NCBI RefSeq assembly: GCF_002198115.1
Contig: NZ_NGNR01000001.1
Coordinates: 812,296-876,295 of the forward strand
DNA: 64,000 nucleotides
Reading direction: 5' to 3'
From: Robiginitalea sediminis
GTDB lineage: Bacteria; Bacteroidota; Bacteroidia; Flavobacteriales; Flavobacteriaceae
Positions 36,671-47,014 of the stretch are shown piece by piece. Each line of letters starts with the position of its first letter. Position 1 is the first letter of the stretch. A program made the position numbers and the translations under genes. Under the pieces are notes generated by a model. That model made no database searches, was not told the DNA's origin, and saw only the letters and a list, made by a program, of their open reading frames with translations.

Positions 36671-39600
36671 ATGCGTAACTTTTACTTTACCCTCATCCTT
36701 TCCGTTTTGGCGATTCCTGTCTGTGCGCAGGACCTGAACACCTATCTGGAACCCGTTAAGTACCGGAATGTAGGACCTTTTCGAGGAGGTCGTTCCACCG
36801 GATCTTCTGGTGTTAAGGGGGATCCGCTCACCTATTACATGGGAACAACCGGCGGTGGCCTCTGGAAAACCACAGATGCAGGGCAGTACTGGCGGAATGT
36901 CTCCGACGGGTATTTCAAGACCGGTTCTGTGGGGACGGTTTCGGTTTCCGAAAGCCATCCCAACGTGGTCTACGTGGGGATGGGGGAGCACGCCCCGAGG
37001 GGGGTGATGACCTCGTATGGGGACGGGGTGTACAAGTCCACAGACGGGGGCAAGACCTGGCAGCACATGGGCCTGGAACTCACCCGGCATATTTCCCGGA
37101 TCATCATCCATCCGGACAACCCTGATATCGTCTGGGTGGCCGCACAGGGGGCCCTCCATGGCCCGGGCATGGAGCGCGGGGTATATAAGTCCACAGACGG
37201 GGGCCATACCTGGAAGCAAACCTTATTTGTGAATGAAAGAACAGGTTGCAGCGACCTTTCGATTGATTACCACAACCCCATGGTGATGTATGCCGCCATG
37301 TGGGAGCACCAGCGGAAACCCTGGACGGTGATCAGCGGGGGCAAAGGCAGTGGGTTTTATAAATCTGTAGACGGCGGGGAGACCTGGAGCCCCATAGACA
37401 ATGGCTTCCCCAAGGAGAAGGGGAAAACGGCCATCGCGGTTTCCCGCGCCAACCCGGACCGCGTTTACGCCCTTCTGGAAAGCGATTCCCAAAAGGAACT
37501 CGGTGGGCTTTTCACCTCTTCGGACGGGGGCGCGAACTGGAAGCGCGTAAGCGGGGACCACCGGCTTATCCAGCGGGCCTGGTATTATATAGAGGTTTTC
37601 CCGGACCCGGTGGAGGAACATACGGTATATGTACTGAGCGCTTCGGCATATCGCTCCATCGATGGCGGCCGGAACTGGGAGGAGATCCAGACCCACCATG
37701 GGGATTACCACGACCTGTGGATTAACCCTGACAACCCCGACAACATGGTTATTTCCGATGACGGGGGGGCTGAAATCACCTTCGACGGGGGGAAGAACTG
37801 GTCCCGCCAGGACCAGATGCCCACCGCACAGTTTTACCGCGTGGCCGTAGACAGCCTGTTCCCCTATAATCTCTATGGCGGGCAGCAGGATAATTCTTCG
37901 GTGAAGATCTCCAGCATCGGGCTGGGGTCCTCCGGGATCGGGAGGGAGCACTGGGAACCTTCCGCCGGGGGTGAAAGCGCCTTCCTGGCCTTCGACGCCA
38001 AGAACCCGGTAAAAGTGATGGGGGGTAGTTACCTCGGCACCGTGGACCTCCTGGATGTGGAGGCCCAGACGAGCACCCAGGTCATGATAGAACCCAACCT
38101 GTACCTGGGGCTGCCGGCCCGGGAGATGAAATACCTGTTTAACTGGAATGCGCCCATCATCAAATCCGTGCATGAGCCCAATACCTATTACCACGCCGCC
38201 CAGTACCTGTTGCGCACCAGGGACGACGGCCTCACCTGGGAGGTGGCCTCCCCGGACCTGACCGGGAACCAGGACGAAAAGCAGGGCAACGGGGGCGGGC
38301 CCTATACCAACGAGGCTGTGGGGGCTGAGAATTATGGCACTATTGCCTACGTCATTGAATCCCCCCACCAACCGGGGGTTATCCTTACCGGGAGCGATGA
38401 CGGGAAGGTCTACCTTACCCGGAACAACGGGGCGGATTGGGAAGACATCACCCCTAAGGGGATGGGCGAGACCCTGGTGAATGCCATCGAGGTTTCCCCC
38501 CACGACCCGGGCACATTTTACCTGGCCGCCACCCGCTACAAATTCAATGACTTTGCCCCCGCACTGTACAAGAGTACCAACTATGGTAAAACCTGGGTCC
38601 GCATAGACCAGGGGATTCCCTACGGGGCCTATACCCGGGTGGTCCGTGAGGACCCCGCACGTAAAGACCTGCTCATTGCGGGGACGGAACTGGGGGTTTA
38701 CCTCTCCTTCGACGGGGGGAAATCCTGGGAACACTTCCGCTCCAACCTGCCTATTGTTCCCATCACAGACCTGCAAATCCGCCACGGCGACCTGATCCTG
38801 GCTACCCAGGGGAGGTCCTTCTGGATTTTGGACGATATGGGCCTGATCCGACAGTTCGAAGGCCCGGCAAAAACGGCAAAACTGTACCGCCCGGAAGATG
38901 TTGTCTTCCCCAACTGGTACAGCAGCATGAACGGGGCCAACCCCACAGGGTATTCCGATACGGAGGGTGTTAATCCCGCCAGTGGGATGGTGATTTATTA
39001 TGAATTACCGGAGTTGCCGGAGTCTGCCGAAGTGACCCTTACGATTCGCGATGCAGCCGGGGCCACGGTCAGGACATACAGCTCAAAGCCGGATCCCAGC
39101 TACCAGGAATATGAAGGCGCCCCGCCAAGGGAGCGGGTGCTGCCTGCCAAAAAAGGCCTGAACCGATTGGTCTGGGACCTGCGGTACCCCATGCTGCCCG
39201 GGGCCCCGGAAGTGTATATCGAAGGGAGTTTCCGGGGCCACAAGGCTGTTCCCGGAACCTATACGGTGGTACTGGAAGCAGGCGGTCAGCCCCTGAGCAC
39301 CTCTGCTGCCATCCTGCCCAACCCGAGGATTCCGACCACCCCGGAGCAGTTTGCCGACTACCACACTTTTATGGCCTCGGCAGAGGCTGCCTACCGGGAT
39401 ATGACCGAGATCACGAACCGCATGCACGGGATGCACCTTAGGCTCAAGGAGGTGATGAAACACCTGGAAGCCATGGGGCATAAAGCCCAGTTCGAAGAGG
39501 CAAAGGAGCTTTCAGGTGCCCTGGAGGCCTGGGATAAGACCATGGTCCAGCGCCTTTCAAAGGCCTATGACGATGTGGAAAATTTTGTGAACGGGTTTAC

Positions 39601-39814
39601 AGCCGAGTACATTACGGCCTTTAACCATGCAGACAGCGGCATTCCCCGCGTGAACCAGGGCACGAAGGAGAAAGTGGCTGCCCTGAACCGACAGTGGGCG
39701 GGCTACCGGGCTGAGGCTCTGAAGCTTATCAATGATGCCGTGCCCGCCTTTAATGCATCCCTTCGGGACGTGGGAGTCGGGGCGGTGTATTATCCCGGCC
39801 CGGCCCCGGAGTAA
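36671..39814 (+). CDS. Second exported BNR/VPS10-type propeller protein
   Basis: This 1,047-residue protein has a signal peptide (1-19, IPVCAQ). At least six Asp-box blades are visible ([67 protein letters not shown]), followed by a C-terminal beta sandwich and a helical tail (about 890-1000). Order and spacing match the 17378-20632 protein, so the two are paralogues. The helical C-terminus ([20 protein letters not shown]) is a likely interaction region. No catalytic sialidase residues can be assigned. Confidence 0.8.
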   Translation: MRNFYFTLILSVLAIPVCAQDLNTYLEPVKYRNVGPFRGGRSTGSSGVKGDPLTYYMGTTGGGLWKTTDAGQYWRNVSDGYFKTGSVGTVSVSESHPNVVYVGMGEHAPRGVMTSYGDGVYKSTDGGKTWQHMGLELTRHISRIIIHPDNPDIVWVAAQGALHGPGMERGVYKSTDGGHTWKQTLFVNERTGCSDLSIDYHNPMVMYAAMWEHQRKPWTVISGGKGSGFYKSVDGGETWSPIDNGFPKEKGKTAIAVSRANPDRVYALLESDSQKELGGLFTSSDGGANWKRVSGDHRLIQRAWYYIEVFPDPVEEHTVYVLSASAYRSIDGGRNWEEIQTHHGDYHDLWINPDNPDNMVISDDGGAEITFDGGKNWSRQDQMPTAQFYRVAVDSLFPYNLYGGQQDNSSVKISSIGLGSSGIGREHWEPSAGGESAFLAFDAKNPVKVMGGSYLGTVDLLDVEAQTSTQVMIEPNLYLGLPAREMKYLFNWNAPIIKSVHEPNTYYHAAQYLLRTRDDGLTWEVASPDLTGNQDEKQGNGGGPYTNEAVGAENYGTIAYVIESPHQPGVILTGSDDGKVYLTRNNGADWEDITPKGMGETLVNAIEVSPHDPGTFYLAATRYKFNDFAPALYKSTNYGKTWVRIDQGIPYGAYTRVVREDPARKDLLIAGTELGVYLSFDGGKSWEHFRSNLPIVPITDLQIRHGDLILATQGRSFWILDDMGLIRQFEGPAKTAKLYRPEDVVFPNWYSSMNGANPTGYSDTEGVNPASGMVIYYELPELPESAEVTLTIRDAAGATVRTYSSKPDPSYQEYEGAPPRERVLPAKKGLNRLVWDLRYPMLPGAPEVYIEGSFRGHKAVPGTYTVVLEAGGQPLSTSAAILPNPRIPTTPEQFADYHTFMASAEAAYRDMTEITNRMHGMHLRLKEVMKHLEAMGHKAQFEEAKELSGALEAWDKTMVQRLSKAYDDVENFVNGFTAEYITAFNHADSGIPRVNQGTKEKVAALNRQWAGYRAEALKLINDAVPAFNASLRDVGVGAVYYPGPAPE

Positions 39815-39932
39815 AAGCCTGGCTCCCGGAGGCTCAAAGCGGGCGCTTGGTCGATGAAATCGGGTCATTGGCCAAAGCTATTTTCCGGTTCGCGCGAAAA
39901 GTGCTTTTTTCACCTTCCGAGAACCGTAAAGC

Positions 39933-40568
39933 GTGAAAATCCCCGTTGTTTACACCTATCCCATCCTTTTGGGAGCCTTTTTGCTGTTAACCTCCTGTGC
40001 CGGGGGGAAACAGGAGGATACCTATGGGGATGCATGGGGCACCGTTGTGGCCTCGGAGCAGTGGGAGACTGCCGCCGCCCAGCCTTCCGCTTCACCCTCC
40101 CTTCAGCAGACTACCTATTTTGCGCTCCCGGACCTGGAACAGATAACCGACGAGAACGTGGACCCTGCCTTTATTGAGCGGTACCCGAAACTGGTAAGCC
40201 GGGCCTATTTTCGGCTCATCTCAGAGGCCCTCGAGGCAGACCGCCGTATTGCCCGATCCTACCAACAGCTTTACACCGAGGCAGCCAAACCGCAAAACGC
40301 TGCCAACCGGATAGTTCAGGAAGACCTCGAAGCAGCGCGTAAACGGTTTTTGGCCCACCGCAGGATGCTGGAGGGCCTGCGCTCCTGGAAGTCCTTTAAC
40401 CCCTATGGCTCAGACGACTTGGATTTCTTCCTGGAGGAACAGCTGCGGATATCCTATGCCCTCCACCGCAAGGGGGCGGCAGACCGCCGTATTGTGGACC
40501 ACTTGATGACCGAGCTCGCCGACCTTTTCCACAAGTATGGGGAGGGGAGCACCACCTCGCCCCTTTAA
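39933..40568 (+). CDS. Lipoprotein of unknown function
   Basis: This 211-residue protein has lipobox LLLTSC22. After a short low-complexity linker (about 30-60) it is predominantly helical and charged, with stretches such as IARSYQQLYTEA and LEAARKRFLAHRRMLEGL suggesting a coiled or helical-bundle domain. I recognise no family. It is transcribed alone between the BNR gene and an XRE-controlled membrane gene. Confidence 0.65.
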   Translation: MKIPVVYTYPILLGAFLLLTSCAGGKQEDTYGDAWGTVVASEQWETAAAQPSASPSLQQTTYFALPDLEQITDENVDPAFIERYPKLVSRAYFRLISEALEADRRIARSYQQLYTEAAKPQNAANRIVQEDLEAARKRFLAHRRMLEGLRSWKSFNPYGSDDLDFFLEEQLRISYALHRKGAADRRIVDHLMTELADLFHKYGEGSTTSPL

Positions 40569-40636
40569 GTCGCCTTTTTGCCTTCTGAAAACCCTTCCTT
40601 TTTCGGGCAAGGAAAAGCCCTTTCCAGAATTTTTTG

Positions 40637-40696
40637 TAAACAACACTTGACATTTGTTAAATATTGTTTACATTTGTCAAACAAACTTTACAAATT
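40637..40696 (+). promoter_or_regulatory. Candidate operator: repeated TTnACATTTGTnAAA
   Basis: TTGACATTTGTTAAA and TTTACATTTGTCAAA lie 20 bp apart, two helical turns, in a very AT-rich patch 20-60 bp before the membrane gene. A partial third element, TTTACAAAT, follows. Such repeats suit a small dimeric repressor, and the XRE protein encoded two genes on is the obvious candidate. Confidence 0.5.
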
Positions 40697-40714
40697 TCAC
40701 CTAAAATCTCGTAT

Positions 40715-41128
40715 ATGAAAACAACACAAAATGAATCCAGGATGCGCCGAATGCGCGTGTTGCGGCAACTGTCCCTGTGGACCTTGTTCTGGGTCCTCAC
40801 GAAAGCCCTGGTAGTCTTCGGGCATAAATCCCTGTGGTCGGGTACGCCATGGATAACCGCGGTGTTCCTGGCACTGAATCTTCTGGTGGGCATCGGGATG
40901 GTTTGGACCTATAAACACCTGATGACGCTGATGGACGAATTGGAGCGCAAGATCCAGCTGGAATCTATGGGGATTACCCTGGGCCTGACCCTGGTGGCAG
41001 GGATCGGGTATTCCGTTATGGACATCACCAACCTGATCCCCTGGGATGCGGAAATCGGGATCCTGATTTTCTTTACCGGGGCCTGCTACATTATCAGTAT
41101 GATCGTAAATACGCGCCGCTACTGTTAG
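40715..41128 (+). CDS. Small membrane protein paired with an XRE regulator
   Basis: ATG 40715 gives 137 residues with four hydrophobic segments: about 20-40 (LSLWTLFWVLTKALVVF), 48-68, 86-104 and 115-132. The segment after helix 2 (HLMTLMDELERKIQLESMG) is amphipathic. Its sequence and position, directly before a short XRE gene, resemble DUF-type membrane proteins with linked repressors. The operator repeats upstream suggest autoregulation of the pair. Function unknown. Confidence 0.7.
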   Translation: MKTTQNESRMRRMRVLRQLSLWTLFWVLTKALVVFGHKSLWSGTPWITAVFLALNLLVGIGMVWTYKHLMTLMDELERKIQLESMGITLGLTLVAGIGYSVMDITNLIPWDAEIGILIFFTGACYIISMIVNTRRYC

Positions 41129-41150
41129 GACAGGGCGAAAAACAGACCTA

Positions 41151-41348
41151 ATGAAGAATAACATCCGAGATCTGCGCGCCGAAAAGCAACTCACCCAGGG
41201 CGACCTGGCCGAAGCGGTAGGGGTATCCCGGCAGACCATCAACGCCATCGAGAAGGAGAAGTTCGACCCCAGCCTCCCCACGGCTTTCCGGATTGCCCGC
41301 TTGTTCGGAAGAACCATAGAAGAGGTGTTCCGTTACGAAGAGGTATAG
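41151..41348 (+). CDS. XRE-family repressor
   Basis: This 65-residue protein is a bare helix-turn-helix domain of the YgzD/Xre type: MKNNIRDLRAEKQLTQGDLA, then VGVSRQTINAIEK as recognition helix, then PSLPTAFRIARLFGRTIEEVF. It probably binds the repeats at 40637-40696 and controls itself and the membrane gene 22 bp upstream. Its stop (41346-41348) is close to the nickel permease start, but the permease probably has its own signals. Confidence 0.85.
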   Translation: MKNNIRDLRAEKQLTQGDLAEAVGVSRQTINAIEKEKFDPSLPTAFRIARLFGRTIEEVFRYEEV

Positions 41349-41413
41349 TGCGCCTTGCGGATTGGCGCTTTGCTCCAAATGTTTACCTTAGTGTTGATCC
41401 ATACCATAGCCAT

Positions 41414-42109
41414 ATGATTTTTCCCCTGTTTTCGGGAATGTTCGCTGCGATCCTGCATGTGATATCCGGTCCGGACCACCTGGCGGCCGTCACCCCCTTT
41501 GCCATTGAGAGCAAGCGCAAAGCCTGGAAAATTGGCCTGAACTGGGGGGTGGCGCACCTTACGGGGATGCTCCTGATAGGCCTGTTATTCATGCTTTTCC
41601 GGCAGATGATACCGGTAGAAACCATTTCCCAGTACAGTGAACAATTGGTGGGCCTGGTACTGGTGGTGGTGGGGCTGTGGGCGCTCTACGGGGTGGTGCG
41701 CAAAGGGAAACACTCGCATTTGCACATCCACCAGGATGGGGCGCCCTATATGCATAAACACACCCATTCCCACGAGAAATCCCCCGCACACAGCCATACC
41801 CATCAGGGAAGGCCGCGCAACAGGGGGTTGGCCACCTTCTCCATCGGCTTTCTGCACGGCCTCGCGGGCATTGCCCACTTCCTGTTATTCCTGCCGGTGC
41901 TCGGGTTCGAAACCCGGGCAGAATCCGCGGCGTATATCGGCGGCTTCGGGTTGGGCACCGTCCTGGCCATGACTCTGTTTACCCTGCTGCTGGGGCGCTT
42001 GTCTGAACTGGCCAAAAACTGGCATAACCCCATGTTCTTCCGTGGGATTCGCCTTGCCGGCGGGCTTTTTGCCCTGCTAATCGGGGTGTACTGGATGCTG
42101 ATCAATTAG
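41414..42109 (+). CDS. Nickel/cobalt permease-like protein, His-rich loop
   Basis: ATG 41414 gives 231 residues and six hydrophobic segments. The first contains the HxxxxD-like motif HVISGPDHLAAVTPF, a signature of nickel/cobalt transporters (NicO/UreH-like), and the fourth contains GFLHGLAGIAHF. The central loop (about 100-135) is His-rich (HSHLHIHQDG, HKHTHSHEKSPAHSHTH), suitable for metal binding. It converges on hypE with a 4-bp overlap of the 3' ends, and it is the natural nickel supplier for the hydrogenase. Confidence 0.8.
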   Translation: MIFPLFSGMFAAILHVISGPDHLAAVTPFAIESKRKAWKIGLNWGVAHLTGMLLIGLLFMLFRQMIPVETISQYSEQLVGLVLVVVGLWALYGVVRKGKHSHLHIHQDGAPYMHKHTHSHEKSPAHSHTHQGRPRNRGLATFSIGFLHGLAGIAHFLLFLPVLGFETRAESAAYIGGFGLGTVLAMTLFTLLLGRLSELAKNWHNPMFFRGIRLAGGLFALLIGVYWMLIN

Positions 42110-43128
42110 CAAATACGGGGGAGTTGCTCTCCGAGTAATGGGGTTACGATTCGCGTTCCCCCAATGGTGCTGCGCATGACCACTTTCCCGACGTGCTCTG
42201 CGGTCACGTTTCCCACCAGGGCAGCCTGCCTGCCGTTTTTATGGTCCTGGACAAGGGCAAGGGCTTCCGCTGCTATTCCGGGTTCCACAAAGGCGCAGAA
42301 CACCCCTTCGTTGGCTACGTAAAGGGGGTCGAGCCCTAAAATTTCGCAGGCGGCCGAAACCTGGCTGTCTACCGGAATTTGGGTTTCGTCCAAAAAGATT
42401 CCCAACCCGGCGTCCCCGGCAATTTCGGAACAAACGCTGGCCAGCCCCCCACGGGTAGGGTCCCGAAGCAGGTGGACCTTATCCCCGAAGCGGTCCAGCA
42501 ACGCCAGGATTATCTCGTGCAGGGGGGCGGTGTCGCTGCGAATCTCCGATTCGAATTCCAGCCCTTCCCGCTTGGACATAATAGCCATCCCGTGTGCGGC
42601 GAGCGGCCCGCTAAGCAGCAGAGAGTCCCCTTCCTTTACCCGTTCCAGACCGATATTTGCCCCAGGGTGGAGCGTGCCAATCCCGGTGGTGTTGATAAAA
42701 ATCTGGTCCCCTTTGCCTTTTTCCACCACCTTGGTATCCCCGGTTACGATCTGCACACCGGCCGCATCGGCTGCCTTGCGAACCGACTGGACCACCCTGC
42801 GGAAGGCCTCCAGGGGCAGCCCTTCTTCCAGGATAAAGCCCAGGCTCAGGTACCGGGGCCGTGCCCCGCACATGGCCACGTCATTGACCGTCCCGTTGAT
42901 GGCCAGGTCGCCGATATCCCCTCCGGGAAAAAAGATGGGAGAAACCACAAAGCTATCGGTGGAAATAGCCACAGGCCCGGGAATATCCAGAACCGCACCG
43001 TCGTGCTTCCGGTCCAGAAGGGGATTGCCAAAATATTCGAATACAATCTGATCCAGCAGTTCGCGGGTCATGATTCCGCCACTTCCGTGGCCCAGTTGGA
43101 TGGTTTCCGGCAGGGTTGGGTCTTTCAT
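42106..43128 (-). CDS. hypE: Hydrogenase maturation protein HypE
   Basis: This 340-residue PurM-like protein ends in the diagnostic PRIC tail, whose cysteine carries the thiocarbamate/thiocyanate for the Fe-CN ligands. The ATP-binding N-terminal half includes GHGSGGIMT and AINGTVNDVAMCGA. It works with HypF, which donates carbamoyl, and with the HypC-HypD scaffold. It is the last gene of the minus-strand operon, with hypD ending 7 bp before its ATG. Confidence 0.95.
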   Translation of the reverse strand: MKDPTLPETIQLGHGSGGIMTRELLDQIVFEYFGNPLLDRKHDGAVLDIPGPVAISTDSFVVSPIFFPGGDIGDLAINGTVNDVAMCGARPRYLSLGFILEEGLPLEAFRRVVQSVRKAADAAGVQIVTGDTKVVEKGKGDQIFINTTGIGTLHPGANIGLERVKEGDSLLLSGPLAAHGMAIMSKREGLEFESEIRSDTAPLHEIILALLDRFGDKVHLLRDPTRGGLASVCSEIAGDAGLGIFLDETQIPVDSQVSAACEILGLDPLYVANEGVFCAFVEPGIAAEALALVQDHKNGRQAALVGNVTAEHVGKVVMRSTIGGTRIVTPLLGEQLPRIC

Positions 43129-43134
43129 AGCTAA

Positions 43135-44217
43135 TTACTGGTGGGCAAAATGATAGTATGCGGCGCAGGCGCCCTCGGATGACACCATGGGGGCGCCCAT
43201 TGGCGACCTCGGGGTGCACTCTTTTCCAAAATACGGGCACTCCCGGGGTTTTTTCTGCCCCTTCAGGATAGCCCCGGCCATGCAGGGGTTTTCCCGAGAC
43301 TCCGAAGGTTGTTGGAGGTCCAGTTTCTGTTCTGCGTCGAAGGCCGCGAATTCCGGTCGCATGGCATACCCGCTGTTTGGGATAGTGCCGATGCCGCGCC
43401 ATTTGCGGTCTGAGACCCGGAACACCTGTTGGATGACTTGCTGGGCAGCCGTATTTCCTTCTTCCGTAACGGCCCGCGTATACTGGTTTTCCACCCGGTA
43501 TTCCCCGGCTTCCAGCTGCCGTACGGCGTGGTAAATCCCCTGTACGAGGTCCAGGGGTTCAAAACCCGTTACCACGATGGGGATCTTAAAACGAGCGGCG
43601 ATGGGGTGGTATTCCCGGTAACCCATGATGGCGCAAACGTGGCCCGCGCCTAAGAAGGCGTCTATCTGGCAGAACGGGTCGTCCAGAATGCCTTCCATGG
43701 CCGGGGGGACCAGCACATGGGAAACCAGGATGGAATAATTCTGTAAGCCTTCCTTGCTGGCCTGCAGGACCGAAAGCGCATTGGCCGGAGCGGTAGTTTC
43801 AAACCCCACAGCGAAGAAGACGACTTCCCGGCCCGGGTTTTCGCGGGCAATGCGAACGGCTTCCAGGGGGGAGTACAGCACCCGGAGGTCACCTCCGTTG
43901 GCCTTGGCCTCAAGCAAACTCATACGGTTGCCGGGCACCCGGATCATATCGCCGAAGGAACACAGGATAACCCCTTTTTCCATTAGGGCTACGGCCTGGT
44001 CTATCAGGTCTGCCGGGGTTACGCAAACCGGGCATCCGGGGCCGTGGATCATCTGGATGGTCTCCGGTAGCAATTGCAGGATGCCGTTTCGGACCAGGCT
44101 GTGGGTCTGACCACCGCAGATCTCCATGATCTTCCAGGTGCGCGTAGCGGTTTTCCCGATTTGCGCAATAACCTTCTGGGTGGCTTCCAGGTCCCGGTAT
44201 TCGGTAAGGTGCTTCAT
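43135..44217 (-). CDS. hypD: Hydrogenase maturation protein HypD
   Basis: The start at 44217 (MKHLTEYRD) matches family N-termini; the frame is open to 44370. The protein is 360 residues. Conserved cysteine motifs are visible: MEICGGQTHS, GPGCPVCVTP, and a C-terminal 4Fe-4S region with CMAGAILKG, CPYFGKECTP and EGACAAYYHF. With HypC it is the scaffold where the Fe(CN)2CO unit is built. Its first four bases overlap the end of hypF. Confidence 0.95.
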   Translation of the reverse strand: MKHLTEYRDLEATQKVIAQIGKTATRTWKIMEICGGQTHSLVRNGILQLLPETIQMIHGPGCPVCVTPADLIDQAVALMEKGVILCSFGDMIRVPGNRMSLLEAKANGGDLRVLYSPLEAVRIARENPGREVVFFAVGFETTAPANALSVLQASKEGLQNYSILVSHVLVPPAMEGILDDPFCQIDAFLGAGHVCAIMGYREYHPIAARFKIPIVVTGFEPLDLVQGIYHAVRQLEAGEYRVENQYTRAVTEEGNTAAQQVIQQVFRVSDRKWRGIGTIPNSGYAMRPEFAAFDAEQKLDLQQPSESRENPCMAGAILKGQKKPRECPYFGKECTPRSPMGAPMVSSEGACAAYYHFAHQ

Positions 44218-46475
44218 CGGTTGCAGTATAAATGGTACATGAGCTGGCCGTAGGCAATATTTTCGTCGTTGGGTGGCAGTTCCCGGTGCAGGATGAGCTG
44301 GAACCGCCCTTCGCACAGGCGGCTTAAAGCTTCGACCAAAAAGGCGTTCTGGAAGACGCCCCCGCTGCACCCGATCCGGGAATACCCGCCACGGGTAGCC
44401 TTTTCGAAAACTATTCGGGCCAGGGTGTACATAAAGTTACCAATAATCTGGGGGACTTCCACCCCGGCCTGCCTGTCTTTCAGGACCCTTGTGAGCAAAC
44501 CCCTGGCCGGGATATTTCCTTCTGGTGTCAGACCAGCGTAACAGGTGGCCTTGTCCCAGTCAAAAGCCCTGGCCTGGGCTTCCAGTTTCATTGCAGCTTC
44601 CCCTTCGAAGGTATTGTGGTCGCAAAGACCTGTAAGGGAAGCCACGGCATCGAACAGCCGACCCACCGAAGAGGATTTAACCCGGTTTTTGGGCAGGAGC
44701 CTTTGGTATACCTGCCATTCTTCCGCACGGAACTTTCGCCTGGTTTCATCCCAGGATAGATCCCCAATGGCCAGGAGCGATAGCCTGGGTTCCCGGGACA
44801 TTTTATCCCCGGCCAGCCAGTCAAAGTACTCCACGTGACCCTGGCGGGTCATCTTTCCCCTCGAATAGTCGAAAAACTCCCCTCCCCAGATGTGTCCGTC
44901 CGTGCCATACCCCGTCCCGTCCCAAACCACTCCAAGGATAGGCTCAGAAGCCTCCAGGAGGTTGTGTTCGCCCAAAAGTGCCGCAAAATGGGCCATGTGG
45001 TGCTGGACCAGGTGGCAGGGAACCCCCAATTTTTGGGCCCACTTTTGTCCGTAATGGGTACTGTGGTAACCGGGGTGGGCATCGGCTAGGATGGCCTTGG
45101 GGAGGCTGTTGAATATGGAGGTAAAACCAGAGGCTACCCGGGAGAAGCGGTTGTAGACCTCGTAGTTAGTGAGGTTTCCCAGGTATTCGCTGAGGTAGAG
45201 GAAGCCATTGGGCAGGTACGCCAGGGTACTCTTCAGGTCTGCCCCCATGGCCAGGAGCCGGGCCCCTTCCGCCCCATCAGGTGCAGCCCCGGCGTTGGGG
45301 GCAAACCCCCTGGAGCGACGGAGCATAATACGTTGCCCACCGGGCGTATACCGAACCACCGAATCGTCCTGGGGGTGGAGGATTTCCAGGTCGTGCTCAA
45401 AGAAATAGTCCGCCACCCCCCGGAGTTTTTCCCGCGCTTCATCAGGTCTGTGGCAGATAGGGGAACCATGGAGGTTCCCGCTGGTGGCGATTATAGGCTG
45501 TGGAAACGTGCTCGAAAGCAATTCCAGAACCCCGCTGTAGGGAAGCATCACCCCAAGCTGGTCGAGCCCGGGGGCCACCTCCTCCAGGCAAACACCCCCG
45601 GTATACGTATGAGTTGAGAGCAGGACGATGGGGTGCTCTGGGGACAGGAGTTCGGCCCACTCCCGGGGAGAAGGCGACAGCTCGGCTTCCAGGCGCTCCA
45701 GGGACGGATAGAGCAGGGCAAAGGGTTTAACCGGTCGCTGTTTTTGCTCCCGAAGGCGCCTGATGGTTGGGGCTTGGGCGGCATCGCAACACAGCAGGAA
45801 GCCCGACTGGTTTTCTATGGCCAGGATGGCCCCCGATTCCAGTAGCCTGCCCATTTCCTCGAATACGGCCAGGCCCTGCAGTCCGCAATCGGTTCCATCT
45901 GCTTTCCGGAGCCGGAAACCGATACCGCAAGTAGGGCAGCTGTTGGTTTGGGAATGGAAGCGGCGGTGGGTGGGGTTGGTATATTCGGCCAGGCAATCCG
46001 GGCATTGTGGAAAAGCCTCCATGCTGGTGTGTTCCCGTTCGAAAGGAAAGGTACGGGTAACCGACCAGCGGGGGCCGCATTTCACGCAGCTGGTAAAAGG
46101 ATAGGCCCAACGACGGTTTTGTGGGTCCTGCAATTCGGCCGCACACTCCGGGCATAAGGCGAAATCCGGGGTGAGTTGCAGATTCAGCGGGGCACTAGTT
46201 TCGGAAGGAACAATCCGGAATGCCTCGCTGTAATGAATCTCAGAAATGGTGTAGTCGTGATGGTGTATCCGTGCCAGGGGAGGGGGCTTGGAGGTAACCT
46301 GGGTATAAAATTCCTGTAGTTTCTTTTCCGGCCCGGTGGCCAGGATAAGCACCCCTTCTTCGTTATTGGAAACCGTTCCAAAGAGGCCTAGCCGCGATGC
46401 CTCCCGGCAAACAAACGGCCGGAACCCCACCCCTTGCACCCTGCCCTGGAGCACAATGCGGTAGGTGCGGTTCAC
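44214..46475 (-). CDS. hypF: Carbamoyltransferase HypF
   Basis: This 753-residue, four-domain protein has an acylphosphatase domain at the N-terminus (GRVQGVGFRPFV), and two zinc fingers at about 105-185 (CPECAAEL with CVKCGPR; CPDCLAEY with CPTCG). A YrdC-like domain follows (KQRPVKPFALLYPS), then a Kae1-like domain with HHMAHFAALLGEH and WDGTGYGTDGHIWGGEF. It turns carbamoyl phosphate into HypE-bound thiocarbamate for CN ligand synthesis. Full length for the family. It overlaps its neighbours on both sides by four bases. Confidence 0.95.
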   Translation of the reverse strand: MNRTYRIVLQGRVQGVGFRPFVCREASRLGLFGTVSNNEEGVLILATGPEKKLQEFYTQVTSKPPPLARIHHHDYTISEIHYSEAFRIVPSETSAPLNLQLTPDFALCPECAAELQDPQNRRWAYPFTSCVKCGPRWSVTRTFPFEREHTSMEAFPQCPDCLAEYTNPTHRRFHSQTNSCPTCGIGFRLRKADGTDCGLQGLAVFEEMGRLLESGAILAIENQSGFLLCCDAAQAPTIRRLREQKQRPVKPFALLYPSLERLEAELSPSPREWAELLSPEHPIVLLSTHTYTGGVCLEEVAPGLDQLGVMLPYSGVLELLSSTFPQPIIATSGNLHGSPICHRPDEAREKLRGVADYFFEHDLEILHPQDDSVVRYTPGGQRIMLRRSRGFAPNAGAAPDGAEGARLLAMGADLKSTLAYLPNGFLYLSEYLGNLTNYEVYNRFSRVASGFTSIFNSLPKAILADAHPGYHSTHYGQKWAQKLGVPCHLVQHHMAHFAALLGEHNLLEASEPILGVVWDGTGYGTDGHIWGGEFFDYSRGKMTRQGHVEYFDWLAGDKMSREPRLSLLAIGDLSWDETRRKFRAEEWQVYQRLLPKNRVKSSSVGRLFDAVASLTGLCDHNTFEGEAAMKLEAQARAFDWDKATCYAGLTPEGNIPARGLLTRVLKDRQAGVEVPQIIGNFMYTLARIVFEKATRGGYSRIGCSGGVFQNAFLVEALSRLCEGRFQLILHRELPPNDENIAYGQLMYHLYCNR

Positions 46476-47011
46476 ACAGCCTGTTTTTCGTGGAACAGGT
46501 TTTGCGCCAAGGTCAGGATTTGCTCCGAGGCTGTCGGAATGGCGGCCTTTACGGCATCGGAAAGGTCCACCGTCATGGGAGTAATCCCGTCTATGGATAC
46601 GGTAAGGAGGTACAAGTCCGGCTGGTGTTCCATCAGGTATACCGCCTCGATCATATCCTTAAGCCCCAGGTCGTGGACGCTAAGGGCAGAAGGAAAGTCG
46701 CTTGCAAATTTCGGGCGAAGCCATTGGGTGGTCCCCGCAGGTTCGCCATCCATAGTGGCATCCACGAAGATGATGGTGCCATATGCATGGAACCGATCCA
46801 GCAGCAGGAACCCGCCCGTACCCCCGTCCAGTAAGTCCACGTACTGTGGCAACGACTGACGCGATAGGGCCTCTATGATGCGGACACCAATCCCCTCATC
46901 ACCCATCAGGTAATTGCCAACTCCCATGACCAGGATGGCTCCGGACTTGTCTTTTTCAAAGTAATAGGCGTCGCTGCTTACAGCCTCGGGCATGTCGGGT
47001 ATTCCATCCAT
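46472..47011 (-). CDS. Hydrogenase maturation protease (HyaD/HupD)
   Basis: This 179-residue endopeptidase has the family start VMGVGNYLMGDEGIGVRIIE, whose glutamate and following DGGTGG bind the nickel of the immature large subunit. SVHDLG provides the conserved histidine. It cleaves the large-subunit tail after the C-terminal histidine of DPCIACAVH. About 28 residues precede the usual start, yet the spacing (3 bp after the cytochrome b gene) supports the longer form. The hypF start overlaps its end. Confidence 0.9.
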   Translation of the reverse strand: MDGIPDMPEAVSSDAYYFEKDKSGAILVMGVGNYLMGDEGIGVRIIEALSRQSLPQYVDLLDGGTGGFLLLDRFHAYGTIIFVDATMDGEPAGTTQWLRPKFASDFPSALSVHDLGLKDMIEAVYLMEHQPDLYLLTVSIDGITPMTVDLSDAVKAAIPTASEQILTLAQNLFHEKQAV

Positions 47012-47014
47012 AAT

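Noticed and set aside
37223-38785. 520-codon minus-strand open frame
   Set aside because: It is antisense to the second BNR gene and has no recognisable protein features.
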